DNA of 64,000 nucleotides. Source: Pieris napi. Lineage: Eukaryota; Arthropoda; Insecta; Lepidoptera; Pieridae. The DNA is taken from positions 9,682,001-9,746,000 of the forward strand of contig NC_062236.1 of assembly GCF_905475465.1 (NCBI RefSeq), read 5' to 3'. This document shows, piece by piece, positions 9,491-20,935 of the stretch (position 1 is the first letter of the stretch; each line of letters starts with the position of its first letter). The notes below the pieces were generated by a model. The model did no database searches, had not been told where the DNA came from, and worked only from the letters and a program-made list of their open reading frames with translations. The position numbers and the translations under genes are program-made.

Positions 9491-10099
9491 AAAAATCAGA
9501 GAGAAAGAGAGTTACATATATTGTTTTTTCTATGTCTAGTCTAAAATATTGAATATTTACTGCGGTATGGCTCTTCAGGCACCAAGGTTTCTCATTGATA
9601 TATTGGACCATGTATTTTTACGTATAAGTTTTTTTTAAATGCAAATTTTGGACACTTGACTGATTACAGTGACAATCAATGACAATTTGACTAGACGCCT
9701 TAAGACTATTTAATAATTTGTCTGTAATATGGAAAAGTCTATATCAAAATGTCACATCGAAACAATTACGCGGGCAAGTCGACAGATGACATTGCCATTT
9801 CTCAGTAATTACAAAGGTTGATGATCTCTGTAACCGTTATCACACGTACTGAGGGCGAACAGCTGATATTACAAAATGGCGGCCGTAAGACGTCGCATCC
9901 GGCCGGCCTTGGCTTTGATTTAACTGATTCTGTGCGTGGGTATTCATTTAATATGTGGACACAAGGTATTAACATCCAGAAACAAAAAATAATCGCAAAC
10001 AATGTCACAAACACTACCAGATGTATTAAATTCAAGATTAAAAAATAGTCACCCAAAGTATAAAACTTTGATAGCTTAGAACATTAATTCAATTGATAT

Positions 10100-10245
10100 T
10101 GATTAAGTAATTCCAGTTCTACTCTTCCGTTCTACGCCCTTGATTTGAGAACTGGCAGTAAATGTATATTTCTTTTTTCACGTTCATAAGTGTACATTGT
10201 GTTACCTACATGAAGAAATGATTTTTGACTTTTTAATGGAAGAAA
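10100..10245 (+). mobile_element. LINE 3' UTR (RTE-like tail family)
   Basis: TTCTACGCCCTTGATTTGAG then AACTGGCAGTAAATGTA, and CATAAGTGTACATTGTGTTA then CCTACATGA match the tail at 19530-19665. Related tails occur at 39045-39110 (-) and 63515-63660. The RTE assignment comes from memory of similar lepidopteran tails. Confidence 0.55.
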
Positions 10246-12775
10246 TCCTGATGAAACTTTTTAATGACCATCGCTATACTATACCACACTTAGGTCCATA
10301 TTCTTTGTATCTCAAATCACAGTCTTGAGCGCTGTCAAATATCTTGAAAGACATTCAGAAAAAATAGTTTAACATCTCTTAAAACTAGTCATGTTTGAGT
10401 AACGTCCTGCAATATGGCAACTAAAAACTATTGGGAACGGGTAATAACGAAGTTTTTACTATTGGATTGGAAGTCCTACCGAAAAGTTCTTGCCATATAA
10501 TAAAATTTACTAAAAATGGTGTCTTGATGACGTACTGACGTGATTGGTCGATTTTTAGAAACAAAAATCTTTTATTACGGTACATTTTACAATGTATAAG
10601 AGTGGGGCGTTTCTAATAACCATAATGGTATATTCAATTATTATAATTCGATATTTTAAATGCAAATTAGTTTGTGTTTCCTGTATAAAAACTGCAATTT
10701 CGTAATAAAGCAAATATTTTCTCATAGCCAAGAATGGAGTCAGGCCATAAATCTAAAAAATCGCCTCAGAAGGGCATTACTTAATAATGATAATTAAACG
10801 CTAATAACACTGGCAATTCTATGCGCATATTTGAGATGTGCCAAACAAGGACACGGGTGTTTCCGTATTGAATCATAGTTGTGTGGGGTAACTGATACGC
10901 GGTCGGCGTTTTAAAACTTCAGTGTAAAAATGTCCTGTGTGTTCTGACCGTTTGGATACTTTAAGCAATCTGTCTGTTAACTTTTGCATAAAAATATATA
11001 TACTAACCTTAAAATTACTTGCTATGTTACTGACTTAGCAAGTGATGAAACATTTGCAAAAATGTAAAGTAAAGAATCAATACGTGTAACGAAACGTTTA
11101 AGTAGGTATATATATTATGACTGAGTCAAATAAAACGTTTCTTATCAAGTGTTTTAATTAATATTATAATAAAGTGAGCAAAATTAAAGGAAGAGTGCCT
11201 GACGTGTCTGACATGACTGGCGTAAGTGTCTGACGATACTCTCGGGGTGACGATTTAAGTAATCACCAGCTTATAAAACTAAAAAAAGCCTGAGTGAGCA
11301 ATATGTACAGCCTTGGCTCGTAGTCTTGCTTGATAATGTATAAAATGTAAAATACAATCGTAACGATAATTACGCAGTTATTCTCATTTCCAATTGAACT
11401 TTAATTACACTTAAAATTGCTGTAAAAGCTACAATAGAGCGTTAAACTTTAGCATTTCAAAGGGATATTAATATCGCAAAAACTAAAGGACAATACAACA
11501 AAAATTATACAGTAAAATACTACTTAATGTGTACAAAAGAGGATGAATCCACGTCTCTCTGGAGGTGCCGAGTTTCGCGGCTCGACTGACAAGAGCTCTT
11601 TGAGAACAAAAGATTAGCTTATCGCGACACTGAGTGAGTAATTTAAAAACCGTGTGTTGTGCCAAATGATTTCATTTATTTTATATATTTTAATGAATGA
11701 TAAACAAATTATATACAAAATTTTATTACAACCATTATTGATCTCAGTGGTGATGAAATACATATTCAATCAAAATGTGGCGCAGACACTGGTTTACATT
11801 AAACATTAAAATTGTCTTTTGATTATAAAAAATATTTATTTTTACCCTAATGGTTTAAGGCATTGCTTATAATATATACTTCTTCAATTGGAATTTCGTT
11901 TCTGTAATTGGTTATATATAGACATTTTTAATTTAATTAACTTAATAAACATAAATTATTTAATAATGCTCTGGATACAGAGTTTTCTGTTACAATGTAA
12001 TTTTTTATGATAATATCGTCTTCAATATTCACTCGGTCTTCACAATATCCATATACTGAGAAGGACACAGGTTTCTATATATTACGAATACTTTAATGGA
12101 CAATAACTACAGCCCTTAAATCGCTTAAGTCTATAACTTGTTAACCGTTAGTTTGAGTCAGCGGCCTTGACGCAGTCTAATCGCAGTTTCAGCCAATCAG
12201 TAGGCAGCGCACGTACGTCCTTTGTATACTGTTGTTATGTTATTTTGACAATAAATTATTCAACTAGTATATGTTACTTCTATTGCGGTAGCCAATCAGC
12301 TTCGAACTCGGAAGTTCGATGTTTGAATTTGACATGTTAGAACTAAAACTTCCTTCATAGACAATGTCATCTGTCAGTTTAACTGGCGTTGGATTTTGAT
12401 AGCATTTTGTTTATAACTTATTTTCGATAAATCAAGTGGAGTTTATATTATGACTGCCAGTATAATTGGAGATATAAGTTAAAGCTTTACGAATTGAATT
12501 TATTTAACAATTTCCGCGTAATAAGTTCAACAGTCGAGGTGTTCGGGTTAATTTCCTACACATTGACAGATGAATTATCACCGTTTCCCGAAATGAAACC
12601 TTGACTTGTGACCACTTCCGTAGAGTCAATTTTGAGCCAAAAACGTGTGGTGAAATTTAGCTGTCAGACTTAACGACTACGCTTCCTTACTTTTAATCAT
12701 TAAATGCCTATATTTATTTCTTCTATAGATTAAGCTCGCGCAACTTCTTAAATATGGTAGCGTAATAAACATTTT
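10246..12775. other. Non-coding AT-rich region
   Basis: No exon or named repeat recognised. If E93 starts left of here, this is intronic; otherwise it is upstream sequence. Confidence 0.45.
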
Positions 12776-12885
12776 TGTTTTAGTGTGTAAAGACTTGAAT
12801 CCTTCAAGAAAATAGGGTACCAATTCTTAAAAGGCCGGTAACGCACTCGCCTTCTGCGGTTTGACCCCGTCGACAAAAAAAGTTA
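12776..12885 (+). mobile_element. LINE tail fragment (LKGRQ family)
   Basis: CTTGAATCCTTCAAGAAAAT, ACCAATTCTTAAAAGGCCGG and TAACGCACTCGCCTTCTG match the tail at 33670-33760. Confidence 0.5.
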
Positions 12886-13379
12886 TTAGATAATATACAC
12901 ATCGCTACTGTGAACTCACTCTCGGAACATATAAAGATGTATGACGTATGACGATAACGTCTTTGTTAGCGGACTTTGTTGCAACAGACTGTTTTGGCCT
13001 TTGGTATCGCAAACAACCTTGGTCTTCACCGTCGCACATATCCCATAGGTACAAAACCAAATTCTTGGAGAGCACTTGGGTTGCTCACCGTTAAATATAA
13101 TATTTATAACTGTAAGTCCCATGTAAAATATAAAGGTGTTGTCAATTGGCTGTCAGCGAGACTAAATTCTTATTTGTAGCCGTTAAGATAAAAATGGAAA
13201 GGTTGGTCACCTCTGACAAGCCATTAACAAGAAAGCACAGTTAACGCTCTTCAATGCGACTACGAATACGTAATGTGTAATTATTTTTTTATTACAGCGT
13301 GTAGGTTCGTTGGCACTAATTATAATATTGAACCAGCGGGTGTTTTGCTTCAGTTACTTCTTGATCATTTTAATATTCT

Positions 13380-13860
13380 ACGCTTTTTGGTAACGAATCT
13401 TTTAAATTACTAGCATTTGAACCAATACGACTTAGAGTCCTTTAAGATAAGAGCGTACCAATTCTTAAAAGGCTGGCAACGTACTTGCGAGTCCTTTGCC
13501 AGTGTGACTGTCCTTGGCTTGAGCGTACCAATTCTTTAAAGGCCACGTACTTGCCAGTCTTTTAACAGTGCGAGTATCCATGGTATGAGCGTACCAATTC
13601 TTAAAAGGCCAACAACGTACTTGCGAGTCTTTTGAAAGTATGAATGTCCATGGTATGAGCGTACCAATTCTTAAAAGGCCGACAACGTACTTGCGAGTCT
13701 TTTGAAAGTATGAATGTCCATGGTATGAGCGTACCAATTCTTAAAAGGCCGACAACGTACTTGCGAGTCTTTTGACAGTGTGAATGTCCAGTGGCGGCAG
13801 TTTGACATAACAGACGAGCAGGAGGCCGGTTTATTTGTATAAACTACTTTTTTAGTAATA
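13380..13860 (+). mobile_element. LINE tail with internal minisatellite expansion
   Basis: Begins with a worn TTAGAGTCCTTTAAGATAAG and ends with GTGGCGGCAGTTTGACATAA then CAGACGAGCAGGAGGCCGGTTTATTTGTAT, which matches the 3' end of the 33680-33825 copy. Between them the tail segment has been amplified (see 13451-13795). Confidence 0.65.
13451..13795 (+). repeat. 70-bp minisatellite, five copies
   Basis: Units start at 13451, 13521, 13587, 13657 and 13727. Each begins GAGCGTACCAATTCTT and contains AAAAGGCC, GTACTTGCGAGTC and TCCATGGTAT. The last two full units are nearly identical, so expansion was recent. The unit is the LINE tail segment itself. Confidence 0.9.
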
Positions 13861-15135
13861 AATAAATTGATCCCATAATTTAACTTAAAGTAGATACTTA
13901 TTGTCAAAGCCAAACCCATAGAAATTATACTTCCATATATTTCTTTATATTCCTTCTTCATTAACTACCATTATTTATTCAACACCTTCCAAGAAAAATT
14001 TAAATGGCAACAAATTAACGACTAAAATTAATTAAAATAGTAAATTCCAGAGGTAACCAACCTAAACGCTTGCGCAGCTGCGAAATTAGCCTTTTTACAA
14101 ACATAGATGGCGCTGATGACATTTACCGACATAGGAAATATTGTAATTGATCTGCAATCATCACATCACCTGCACCTATATGATTATACCTTCACGTTTT
14201 ATTATTACATAGTGTTTTAAATACACATAAATGAAAAAGAGGTTTTAGGGGGTTATTTTACTATGGTGGAAATGCAATGCAAAGATGAAAAAAAAATGCT
14301 TTGTACAGGAACATTATTAAAAAATCCTGTTTCCATTATTTTCAACAAATACTAAAAAGTCTAATGGAGGCGATATAAGTTAAATTAACTAAAATACATT
14401 GTGTTTATTATTCACTTACAGCATAGAGATGCAATCAAAATTTACCTATATCGACAAACTTTTTTCACCTTTGAATATATAAAACTGGTCATTCAAAATA
14501 GTTGACTAATATCCAAGATAGGAATTGCGCATGTATTTTAGAGTGAATTTCATGTGTTTTGGCATTTTTTTACAGCTCTTACAGTAGTATTCGTTATATT
14601 TCAGTCAATTCTTATAATTAATTATAATTATACACCATAAGAATCACACTATTGGTTGGTATAAAGAATAAATTGCATACATTTTGAATTGCATCGAGAC
14701 ATTCAATCGTCACCCGTCAGCGATATCTTCGAACTTATCTCCATAAGAACCTTGACCGTTGGGCATTAATTACGAATATAGTACGCAACTTATATTAATA
14801 AATATTAGTAGGTACATAACTTGGCTACCAGAGTTCACCCTGTGCTATAAATTTAATCAGTTTTTTACTTTTTAAATATAAATAAACAAGCAATTGATAA
14901 TATAAGATAGTCTATTGGCTTTTGTTGATAATAAACTACGCTTTTCCAGGTTTACAAAGCTCACTCATTGCATGTTTCAATTATTAAAAAATTGAAAATT
15001 TCAGCAAATTTTAAGAATGAAAACTACCATTTTTATCAATAAAAAATGATGTCACTGTGTTCTTTTGTTTTAGATTATTTATGATTGAAATTTAATTATG
15101 TAAACAAAAATCTTTTATATCACTTGTTTTTACAG
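13861..15135. other. Non-coding AT-rich stretch before the first visible E93 exon
   Basis: Intronic or upstream sequence of E93. It ends in a good polypyrimidine tract and acceptor (TTGTTTTTACAG). No other exon seen. Confidence 0.5.
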
Positions 15136-15335
15136 GTCTAGAACGGGTGGCAGAGGAGTTGATGGGTCGAAGAAAATGGAAACTGTATCAAGACGCATTG
15201 ATTCCAAAGCAGCTAGAGGGCGAGCAGTCAAGCGGAGACGAATCCATGCCTGCCACAGACCACCCGCCCGCTCTCAAGATAAAGACCATAGAGCAGATCA
15301 ACGAGTCAGAGGAGGCCGACGAACCGGTCAGAAAG
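15136..15335 (+). CDS. E93: E93 (Eip93F/Mblk-1) transcription factor, first exon visible in window
   Basis: Acceptor TTTTTACAG at 15135. The exon starts with two bases that complete a codon begun in a missing upstream exon. It encodes LERVAEELMGRRKWKLYQDA then an acidic stretch ending EEADEPVRK. This is the conserved N-terminal block of insect E93/Mblk-1, the ecdysone-response nuclear factor that directs the change to adult form and programmed death of larval tissue. It ends in phase 0 at AAAG before GTTCGT, a weak but usable donor. The next exon continues in frame. The initiating exon(s) are not found in the window. Confidence 0.9.
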
Positions 15336-15797
15336 GTTCGTTCTTTTTTCAAATTTATCAAGAAACACTACAGTTGATGCACGTGTATGTTGAAGCCTAA
15401 AGAAAGAATGAAATTAAACAGTACCAGAAATGTTCTTATTATCACTGTTTTTGCTATTAGACATGGCAGAAAATAATTTTCTCCTTTTTAGTTTTGATGG
15501 TATATTTCCTACTAAAAACTTGAACAAGGTACGCAGTAGCTACTTACCAGCTAAGAAGCTCTTTAGCTCAACAGAGCAAATTTGATGCTAACAACAGGTT
15601 TACAATGTAGGTCAAAATTGCTTTAAATTTTTCTTCAAGAAAGTCAAGAATATAAGAGTTCAATACTTGGTTAGATTAAAATATATTTTTACATAAACAT
15701 TGCTTTGTAATATCTGTAGAAGGCTTTACTATTTTTACGGCTTTTGGCAGGCGTTAAACTTAGGTAAACAGTTGGAAACACAAGAGAAATTATCACT

Positions 15798-15840
15798 TGA
15801 CTGATTTCAGTCAGAAAATGTTTCTGACTGAAATCAGTCA
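15798..15840. repeat. Perfect 20-bp inverted repeat with 3-base loop, nested
   Basis: Left arm 15798-15817 and right arm 15821-15840 are exact reverse complements around ATG. Each arm is itself a palindrome of TGACTGA and TCAGTCA around two bases, giving four alternating copies. It sits in the 852-bp E93 intron. Too short for a microRNA precursor. Confidence 0.95.
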
Positions 15841-16003
15841 TAGTTATAACTGTCGTATAGTTTTTTTTTCTTTTTCTAGCCAACCTTGTTCAGATGAGGT
15901 TTAATTTAAATTACAAGCTTTTTCTTAAAGTGTATCGTATATTAAGCACGAGGCGATCAACCAATAGATTAGTCCTTTTTTATAGGTAGATATTATTCTA
16001 TTA

Positions 16004-16031
16004 AAACAGCTAGGTAGGTACCTAGCTGTTT
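16004..16031. repeat. Perfect 13-bp inverted repeat with GG loop
   Basis: AAACAGCTAGGTA at 16004-16016 and its reverse complement at 16019-16031, about 160 bp before the next E93 exon. It contains an overlapping TAGGTAGGTACCTA palindrome. Confidence 0.95.
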
Positions 16032-16187
16032 ATTCGTGAATTAAACCTGTGTGCCAGGATATTCCATACTAGATTGATTTGAATATTGTTCGATTGGAGT
16101 TTTCTAATTGCAGAGTTTATATATAAATATTTAATATAGAGTGTATATAAAAAACCGATAGAAATCAGAAACGTTTTAAAATTACAG

Positions 16188-16379
16188 GACTCAATCCTCG
16201 AAAGTCTTATCAAACGTCCAGCGACGGCACCCAAGGTAGAGCCTCAGGAGCCAGCAGACTGGAAACCAGCAGACAAGTGCTACTTCTGCGTCGACGAGCG
16301 TGGAGAACGGACGGACAGGGCGGAAGGGGCGGACGCCAGGGCGGACGCTAGGGCGGACGTGAGGGCGGGCGGCGCAAAC
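16188..16379 (+). CDS. E93: E93 exon with CYFC motif and Ala-Asp-Arg repeat
   Basis: 64 codons, phase 0 at both ends; acceptor AAATTACAG, donor GTAAGT. It encodes DSILESLIKRPATAPKVEPQ, then WKPADKCYFCVDE, a Cys pair conserved in E93/Mblk-1 near the N-terminal half. It then degenerates into RAEGADARADARADVRAGG, built on a GGGCGGAC(G) DNA repeat. Only this frame is open through both splice sites. The repetitive end is probably variable between relatives. Confidence 0.88.
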
Positions 16380-17364
16380 GTAAGTAACGCCTCGGAAATT
16401 CGGTTCGCATTTTCGGTGACCTAATTAATCTGATTGATGTTGAGGTCGTTATACTACCGTGAATGTGAAAGTCGGTTCGTGTTTCGTTAAACAGATAGTG
16501 CAACCAAATTTCTAGATTTTATATCACTAGAAATTCCTGTGACTTTATGGTATAGGATAGATAAAGAAAAAACAAAACCCTTTTGATTGACTATAATTTT
16601 TATCGTCTCATACTTGTAATGAAGATATTAAAATAATCACTGGAACAATTAAAGTAGGGCGGTTGATATATCTCGTTATTTTATTTATATCTTTTATTAT
16701 AATATAACTACCAGATTAAATCCATAACAGCAGTAGAAAATCAAGTAATTCGACAATTGAAAATATGCTAGAACTAAACCATTAAGGTATTTTAAAGTAT
16801 TAAGCCACGTTAAACTTTCAAAAATATAGGGAATTAAAAATATATTTGATAGCAATACTAACGAAACAGAGGGCACACCAATATTATTATATCAGTCACT
16901 GTCATGGAAGCTTACGTTTATAGCGAATAAGAATTAGTTTTTGGATTTATTATTTATAAACAAAATTATTGGTGTAAAACTATCAACACTATTCTAATTA
17001 TTCCAGCATGCTATACTATGCTAGTTTGATTAAAAAAAATAACGAAGCAACTTTGTGGTATAAAAGTTTTAATAAACACATATGTCTGCAGGCAATTTAA
17101 ATACATTTAATACGAAGTAAAACCTTGAAATTAACAACCACAATAAACCCATTCTTACGCAGCCATTTAGATTACTAAGCAACAAGTAATTTCTTTTTTT
17201 CCTATTTCAGCAACATTTCTAAACATACCATTGTCTAAATGTTTTCATTGAATGAAGTTTTCTAACGAAGAATGCCGGGGGCACGCGTAGTTAATAGCCT
17301 GGGTAGGAATTTTAGAAACAAAAGAGAAAAAAATGGAAGAATGCAAAAAAATTGTTTTACCTCA
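16380..17364. other. Start of the 11.9-kb E93 intron
   Basis: AT-rich intron sequence without recognisable elements. Confidence 0.5.
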
Positions 17365-17715
17365 AACAAAACACACGTTAGGGTTAGGGTTAGGGTAGAA
17401 GGACTCCTTTTTCCGCAATTAGACTCGTGGTTGGTCCGTTGTGCGTACGAGTCCTGGCTAATTTAGCCAGCCTAGCTCCTTCCAGAAGCACAGAAGTCTC
17501 CTGGGCACTTCACAGGCTTCCCGGAGCGACCTCACCGTTCCGAGGATTTTTTCACGTTGATTAGCCACAGCCTCGCATTCCAGGACTACGTGGGTGACTG
17601 TTTCTTCTGCGCTGAAACAGCCTCTGCACAGGGGGCTGTCTGTCGCGCCTAGGATAAAAAGATGTTTATTTAGGAGGCAATGACCCGTTATTGTCCCTAA
17701 CAACAAAACACACGT
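17365..17715 (-). mobile_element. 5'-truncated LINE insertion with 14-bp target duplication and CCCTAA tail
   Basis: AACAAAACACACGT occurs at 17365-17378 and again at 17702-17715, so the insert is 17379-17701. Read on -, it opens inside an ORF2 C-terminus with LNKHLFILGATDSPLCRGC and a matching ...ETVTHVVLEC Cys/His end, typical of Jockey/I/R1-type LINEs, stopping near 17466. Its extreme 3' end is three CCCTAA units (TTAGGG on +, 17378-17396). Confidence 0.85.
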
Positions 17716-18631
17716 GAAATAGACAAAAGATTTGCTCAGAACTGTACGCCATTGTTTGGTGGTTAGTAACTTGTCATTATAATCTCAGAGGACATATGTG
17801 TTTATTGTATAAGGTTGAAAATCTATACCCCACAGCTATTATAGATCACACAAAGCTGAAAATACGGCGCCAATATTTGAAACAATATTTCGTTTATTCC
17901 TTAGTTATACAATACTATTCATAAGGTATCAACCCTCTCCGTACTGGTTTTAAAACACTGTGTTACGGTAGGAAGGTTGTAGGTTTACCCAACAAACCAC
18001 CAAAAATATTATTTTGACAATACAAAAACCAATAAACTAAGTCATAAATGACTCCTTTTTTCTTTATCTAAGCCTAATAAAAAATATTTAAGCTTGCCAC
18101 AGCTTATACTTTATATAGGAAAGTTTTTTCAACTGGCTATTTTATAATTGAATAAAAGTAGTGCCAAGTATGTAATAACTCTTCTAGCGAATGCTGCAAA
18201 AAGCGTGTATTGTGAAGTTTTATTGCGAGTATAATTTTTTATGCCTCGATTGAATCTTTAACTTAGCTTATATACTTAGAAATAGAACATTCATCTACGA
18301 TTAACTATTCTCATCTTCAAACTTAAGTAATAAACTTAATTTAGATTTTCTAATATAAGTAAAGTTTAACTCAAATTAAAAAACAAAATCGCAAATGCAC
18401 ACAATAAGCGGTTATGAACGAAATTATAAAAGTAGGTTCATAAAATATGTTAAAAGCATGATGATACAGTGTGAGGATTTTCGTCTAACATCAGAGCTTA
18501 GTTTTCTAAGTATTCGATAAATTAACATCTTTTTACTAAAAGATTGTAAGTAAATAGTTTTAATATACCAAAAAGCCTGACCATAAATAACAAGCATGTG
18601 TATGCCTTAGTATAAATGTATAAAATATAGT
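17716..18631. other. E93 intron, no recognised elements
   Basis: AT-rich; short chance frames only. Confidence 0.5.
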
Positions 18632-18948
18632 GTTCTGAAAATAATAATAATCAGTGGCGCTACAACCTCTTTAGGTCAGGGCCTCAGATTTCTGAATCTG
18701 TTTCATGATCATTTTTCAATCTAATAGGCAAGTAGGTGATAAGCCTCCTGTGCCTGACACACGCCGACAACGTATTGGCAAGCCAAGCCGGTTTCCTCAC
18801 TATGTTTTCCTTCACCGTTCGAGCGAATGTTAAATGCGCACATAGAAAGAGAGTCCATTGGTGCCCATCCGAGGGTTAAACCTACGACCTCAAGGATGAG
18901 AGACCGCAGGCTGAAGCCACTAGGCCAACAGTGCTCGTTCTGAAAATA
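18632..18948 (-). mobile_element. Complete SINE, - orientation, with 12-bp target duplication
   Basis: GTTCTGAAAATA at 18632-18643 is repeated at 18937-18948. The insert (18644-18936) reads on - from an AGCACTGTTGGCCTAGTGGC head, with a GAGGTCGTAGGTTTAACCCT box B-like block, to a GGTTGTAGCGCCACTGA end and an ATT-rich tail. The head resembles a tRNA-derived polymerase III promoter. Other copies in the window: 24988-25262, 43380-43655, 53214-53520 (+), and fragments at 7000, 19230, 33970 and 40810. Confidence 0.85.
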
Positions 18949-19229
18949 TTCCTCTAAAATGACTAAGTTACGTCTTAATGGAATAATTCGAAATCAAAAA
19001 TGACCATAACAAATTTAATTGCAGTCATTTATCATTATGATTCAGAATTCTTAGATTTTAAACTTTATTATTATTTTTCAATCATTCGATGATTCAAAAT
19101 GATAATTGTGTCCTTGGCCTTTTGTTCTCGTGTTAAATCATTATTAACGATTATATCATCACAAGAACAATGGCTAACTATTGTTTTATTAAATTCGCGC
19201 AATTTGATATACGCAGAGCAGAGTTGGCT

Positions 19230-19810
19230 TGCTTGCTGATGCCAGCAGGTTAACACTGGGTACAACGCTCATCCCTGAGGTTGTAGGTACTCTAGATGGA
19301 CCAATACCAAGCACCAATTTCGACTATGTGTTTGCGTGTTGTTCCCACGAGAATGTAAGTGTGTGCTCCTATTTCACCATGCCTCCTGCTGATAGAGGAC
19401 AAATCTTTCTTTTTAATTTATGTTATTATTATTAATTACTTAAAATGTCACTTGGGACATGGTGTGATGGTTGCAGCTCCTTACAAACATTTTGTAAAAC
19501 AAAAAAATGGCGATTAAAAAGAGTGGCGGAGAGTTTATTGCCAGTTCTTCTCTCCCGTTCTACGCCCTTGATTTGAGAACTGGCAGTAAATGTAAAATTA
19601 GAAGCATTAATATATATTTCTTTACTGTCAAGTCATAAGTGTACATTATGTTACCTATATGATTAAATGATTTTTTACATTTTTACAATGGACTTCCTGT
19701 CTATGTGCACTTTTTACACTCAAACGTACGTTGAAGGAAAAAATCCTATTAGAAAATTCAAATATTCACGAAACAGATACGGAAATCTGAGGCTCTCGGA
19801 GGAATCTTTA
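19230..19810 (+). mobile_element. SINE interrupted by a LINE 3' tail
   Basis: SINE words appear in order but split: CTCATCCCTGAGGTTGTAGG near 19268, GGACTTCCTGTCTATGTGCA near 19689, TTGAAGGAAAAAATCC near 19731 and GGAAATCTGAGGC near 19780. The gap holds a LINE tail at about 19530-19665. Confidence 0.55.
19530..19665 (+). mobile_element. LINE 3' UTR inside the interrupted SINE
   Basis: GAGTTTATTGCCAGTTCTTC then TCTCCCGTTCTACGCCCTTG and GAACTGGCAGTAAATG. Same tail family as 10100-10245. Confidence 0.6.
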
Positions 19811-19869
19811 GAAGGCTGTAGCGTGATTCAATTCAATATAAAACGTCACATATCAATCTGAATTTGCAT

Positions 19870-20935
19870 AATTATCATAGAATAACATAATGAGACTGTG
19901 ACACATAGACTTTTGATTATATTTTAAATATTCATTTGTAGCATGAATGCATGCCTTCAAATAACAAAACGATTTAAATTTTCGTAAATCCCAACCTTAG
20001 TTAAAACGATAATTGTGACATACCTATCCGTCAGTCATTAAATAGCTTTGCTCACATACTCCTATATGATATCATCATCGCGGTGACACTTTTTCGATGC
20101 TGAATTTGTTTTTTATAAAATACTTTTCCGTACACGAGAATGCGGTTAACAAGATATCGCAACCTAGGGACACCTAATTTATAAACGTTGCTCGCTAAGG
20201 GAGAAGTGATCTTCCTTTTAAACAGTTGAAAGTTTGAATCTCCTTGGGAAAACCTCCATTGGTAGCCGATTCAATAGCTTCCTTGTAAACCTTATTGTGA
20301 AGAATTTAGAATATGTTTAAACTATATTTTATGTTAACAAATTTCAGCTTAGTTCGAATGAACAAGAATATAAATTTACATATGTTACTGACAAATTAAA
20401 AAAAAACTTGCTTATCATAACAATAAGTGATTAATTATATATTCATTTATGACTACAGTAAACGATATTTTAAATCAAACAAAAAAACACATTATAAACG
20501 TCAAGTGACCCTGTTTTTAAAAACAGTGTTAAAAAGGGCAAAAAACTTTCAAGTTTTGAAAATATGTAAAAAGCTATATAAAAGCGAAGTGTGAATTTTA
20601 TGATAGCATAAATAAACGATATCTAGACTTTTTGATCTTATTTATTGTGACGGCATAATTATGCACAATACAATTTGGTCACGAACTATGTAAAAACGCA
20701 ATTATTAAAAAAACAATGAATATTTGACTATTGGGGCATCATTATGACTGTATTTTTTAATTTAACTGCAATATAGAAAGGATATCTCTTAATAAATAAA
20801 ATCGAACATTCTTTTGCCGCCATTGTGATGTGTTGGTATAAAATTTGATAAACCCTTTGATTTATCTTCGTGGTTAAATGCCAATTGTTATTTTGATATA
20901 ATCTGTTGATTTTATCATAGTTGTTTCAAAAAGTG
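19870..20935. other. E93 intron, no recognised elements
   Basis: AT-rich non-coding. Confidence 0.5.

Noticed and set aside
9802..10056. Overlapping 76- and 84-codon frames on both strands
   Set aside because: No splice context or motif; a CG-rich patch keeps both frames open.
15798..15840. MicroRNA precursor
   Set aside because: Arms of 20 bp with a 3-base loop are too short and pairing does not continue outside.
17378..17396. TTAGGG repeats as an interstitial telomere
   Set aside because: A target duplication shows they are the 3' tail of an inserted LINE.
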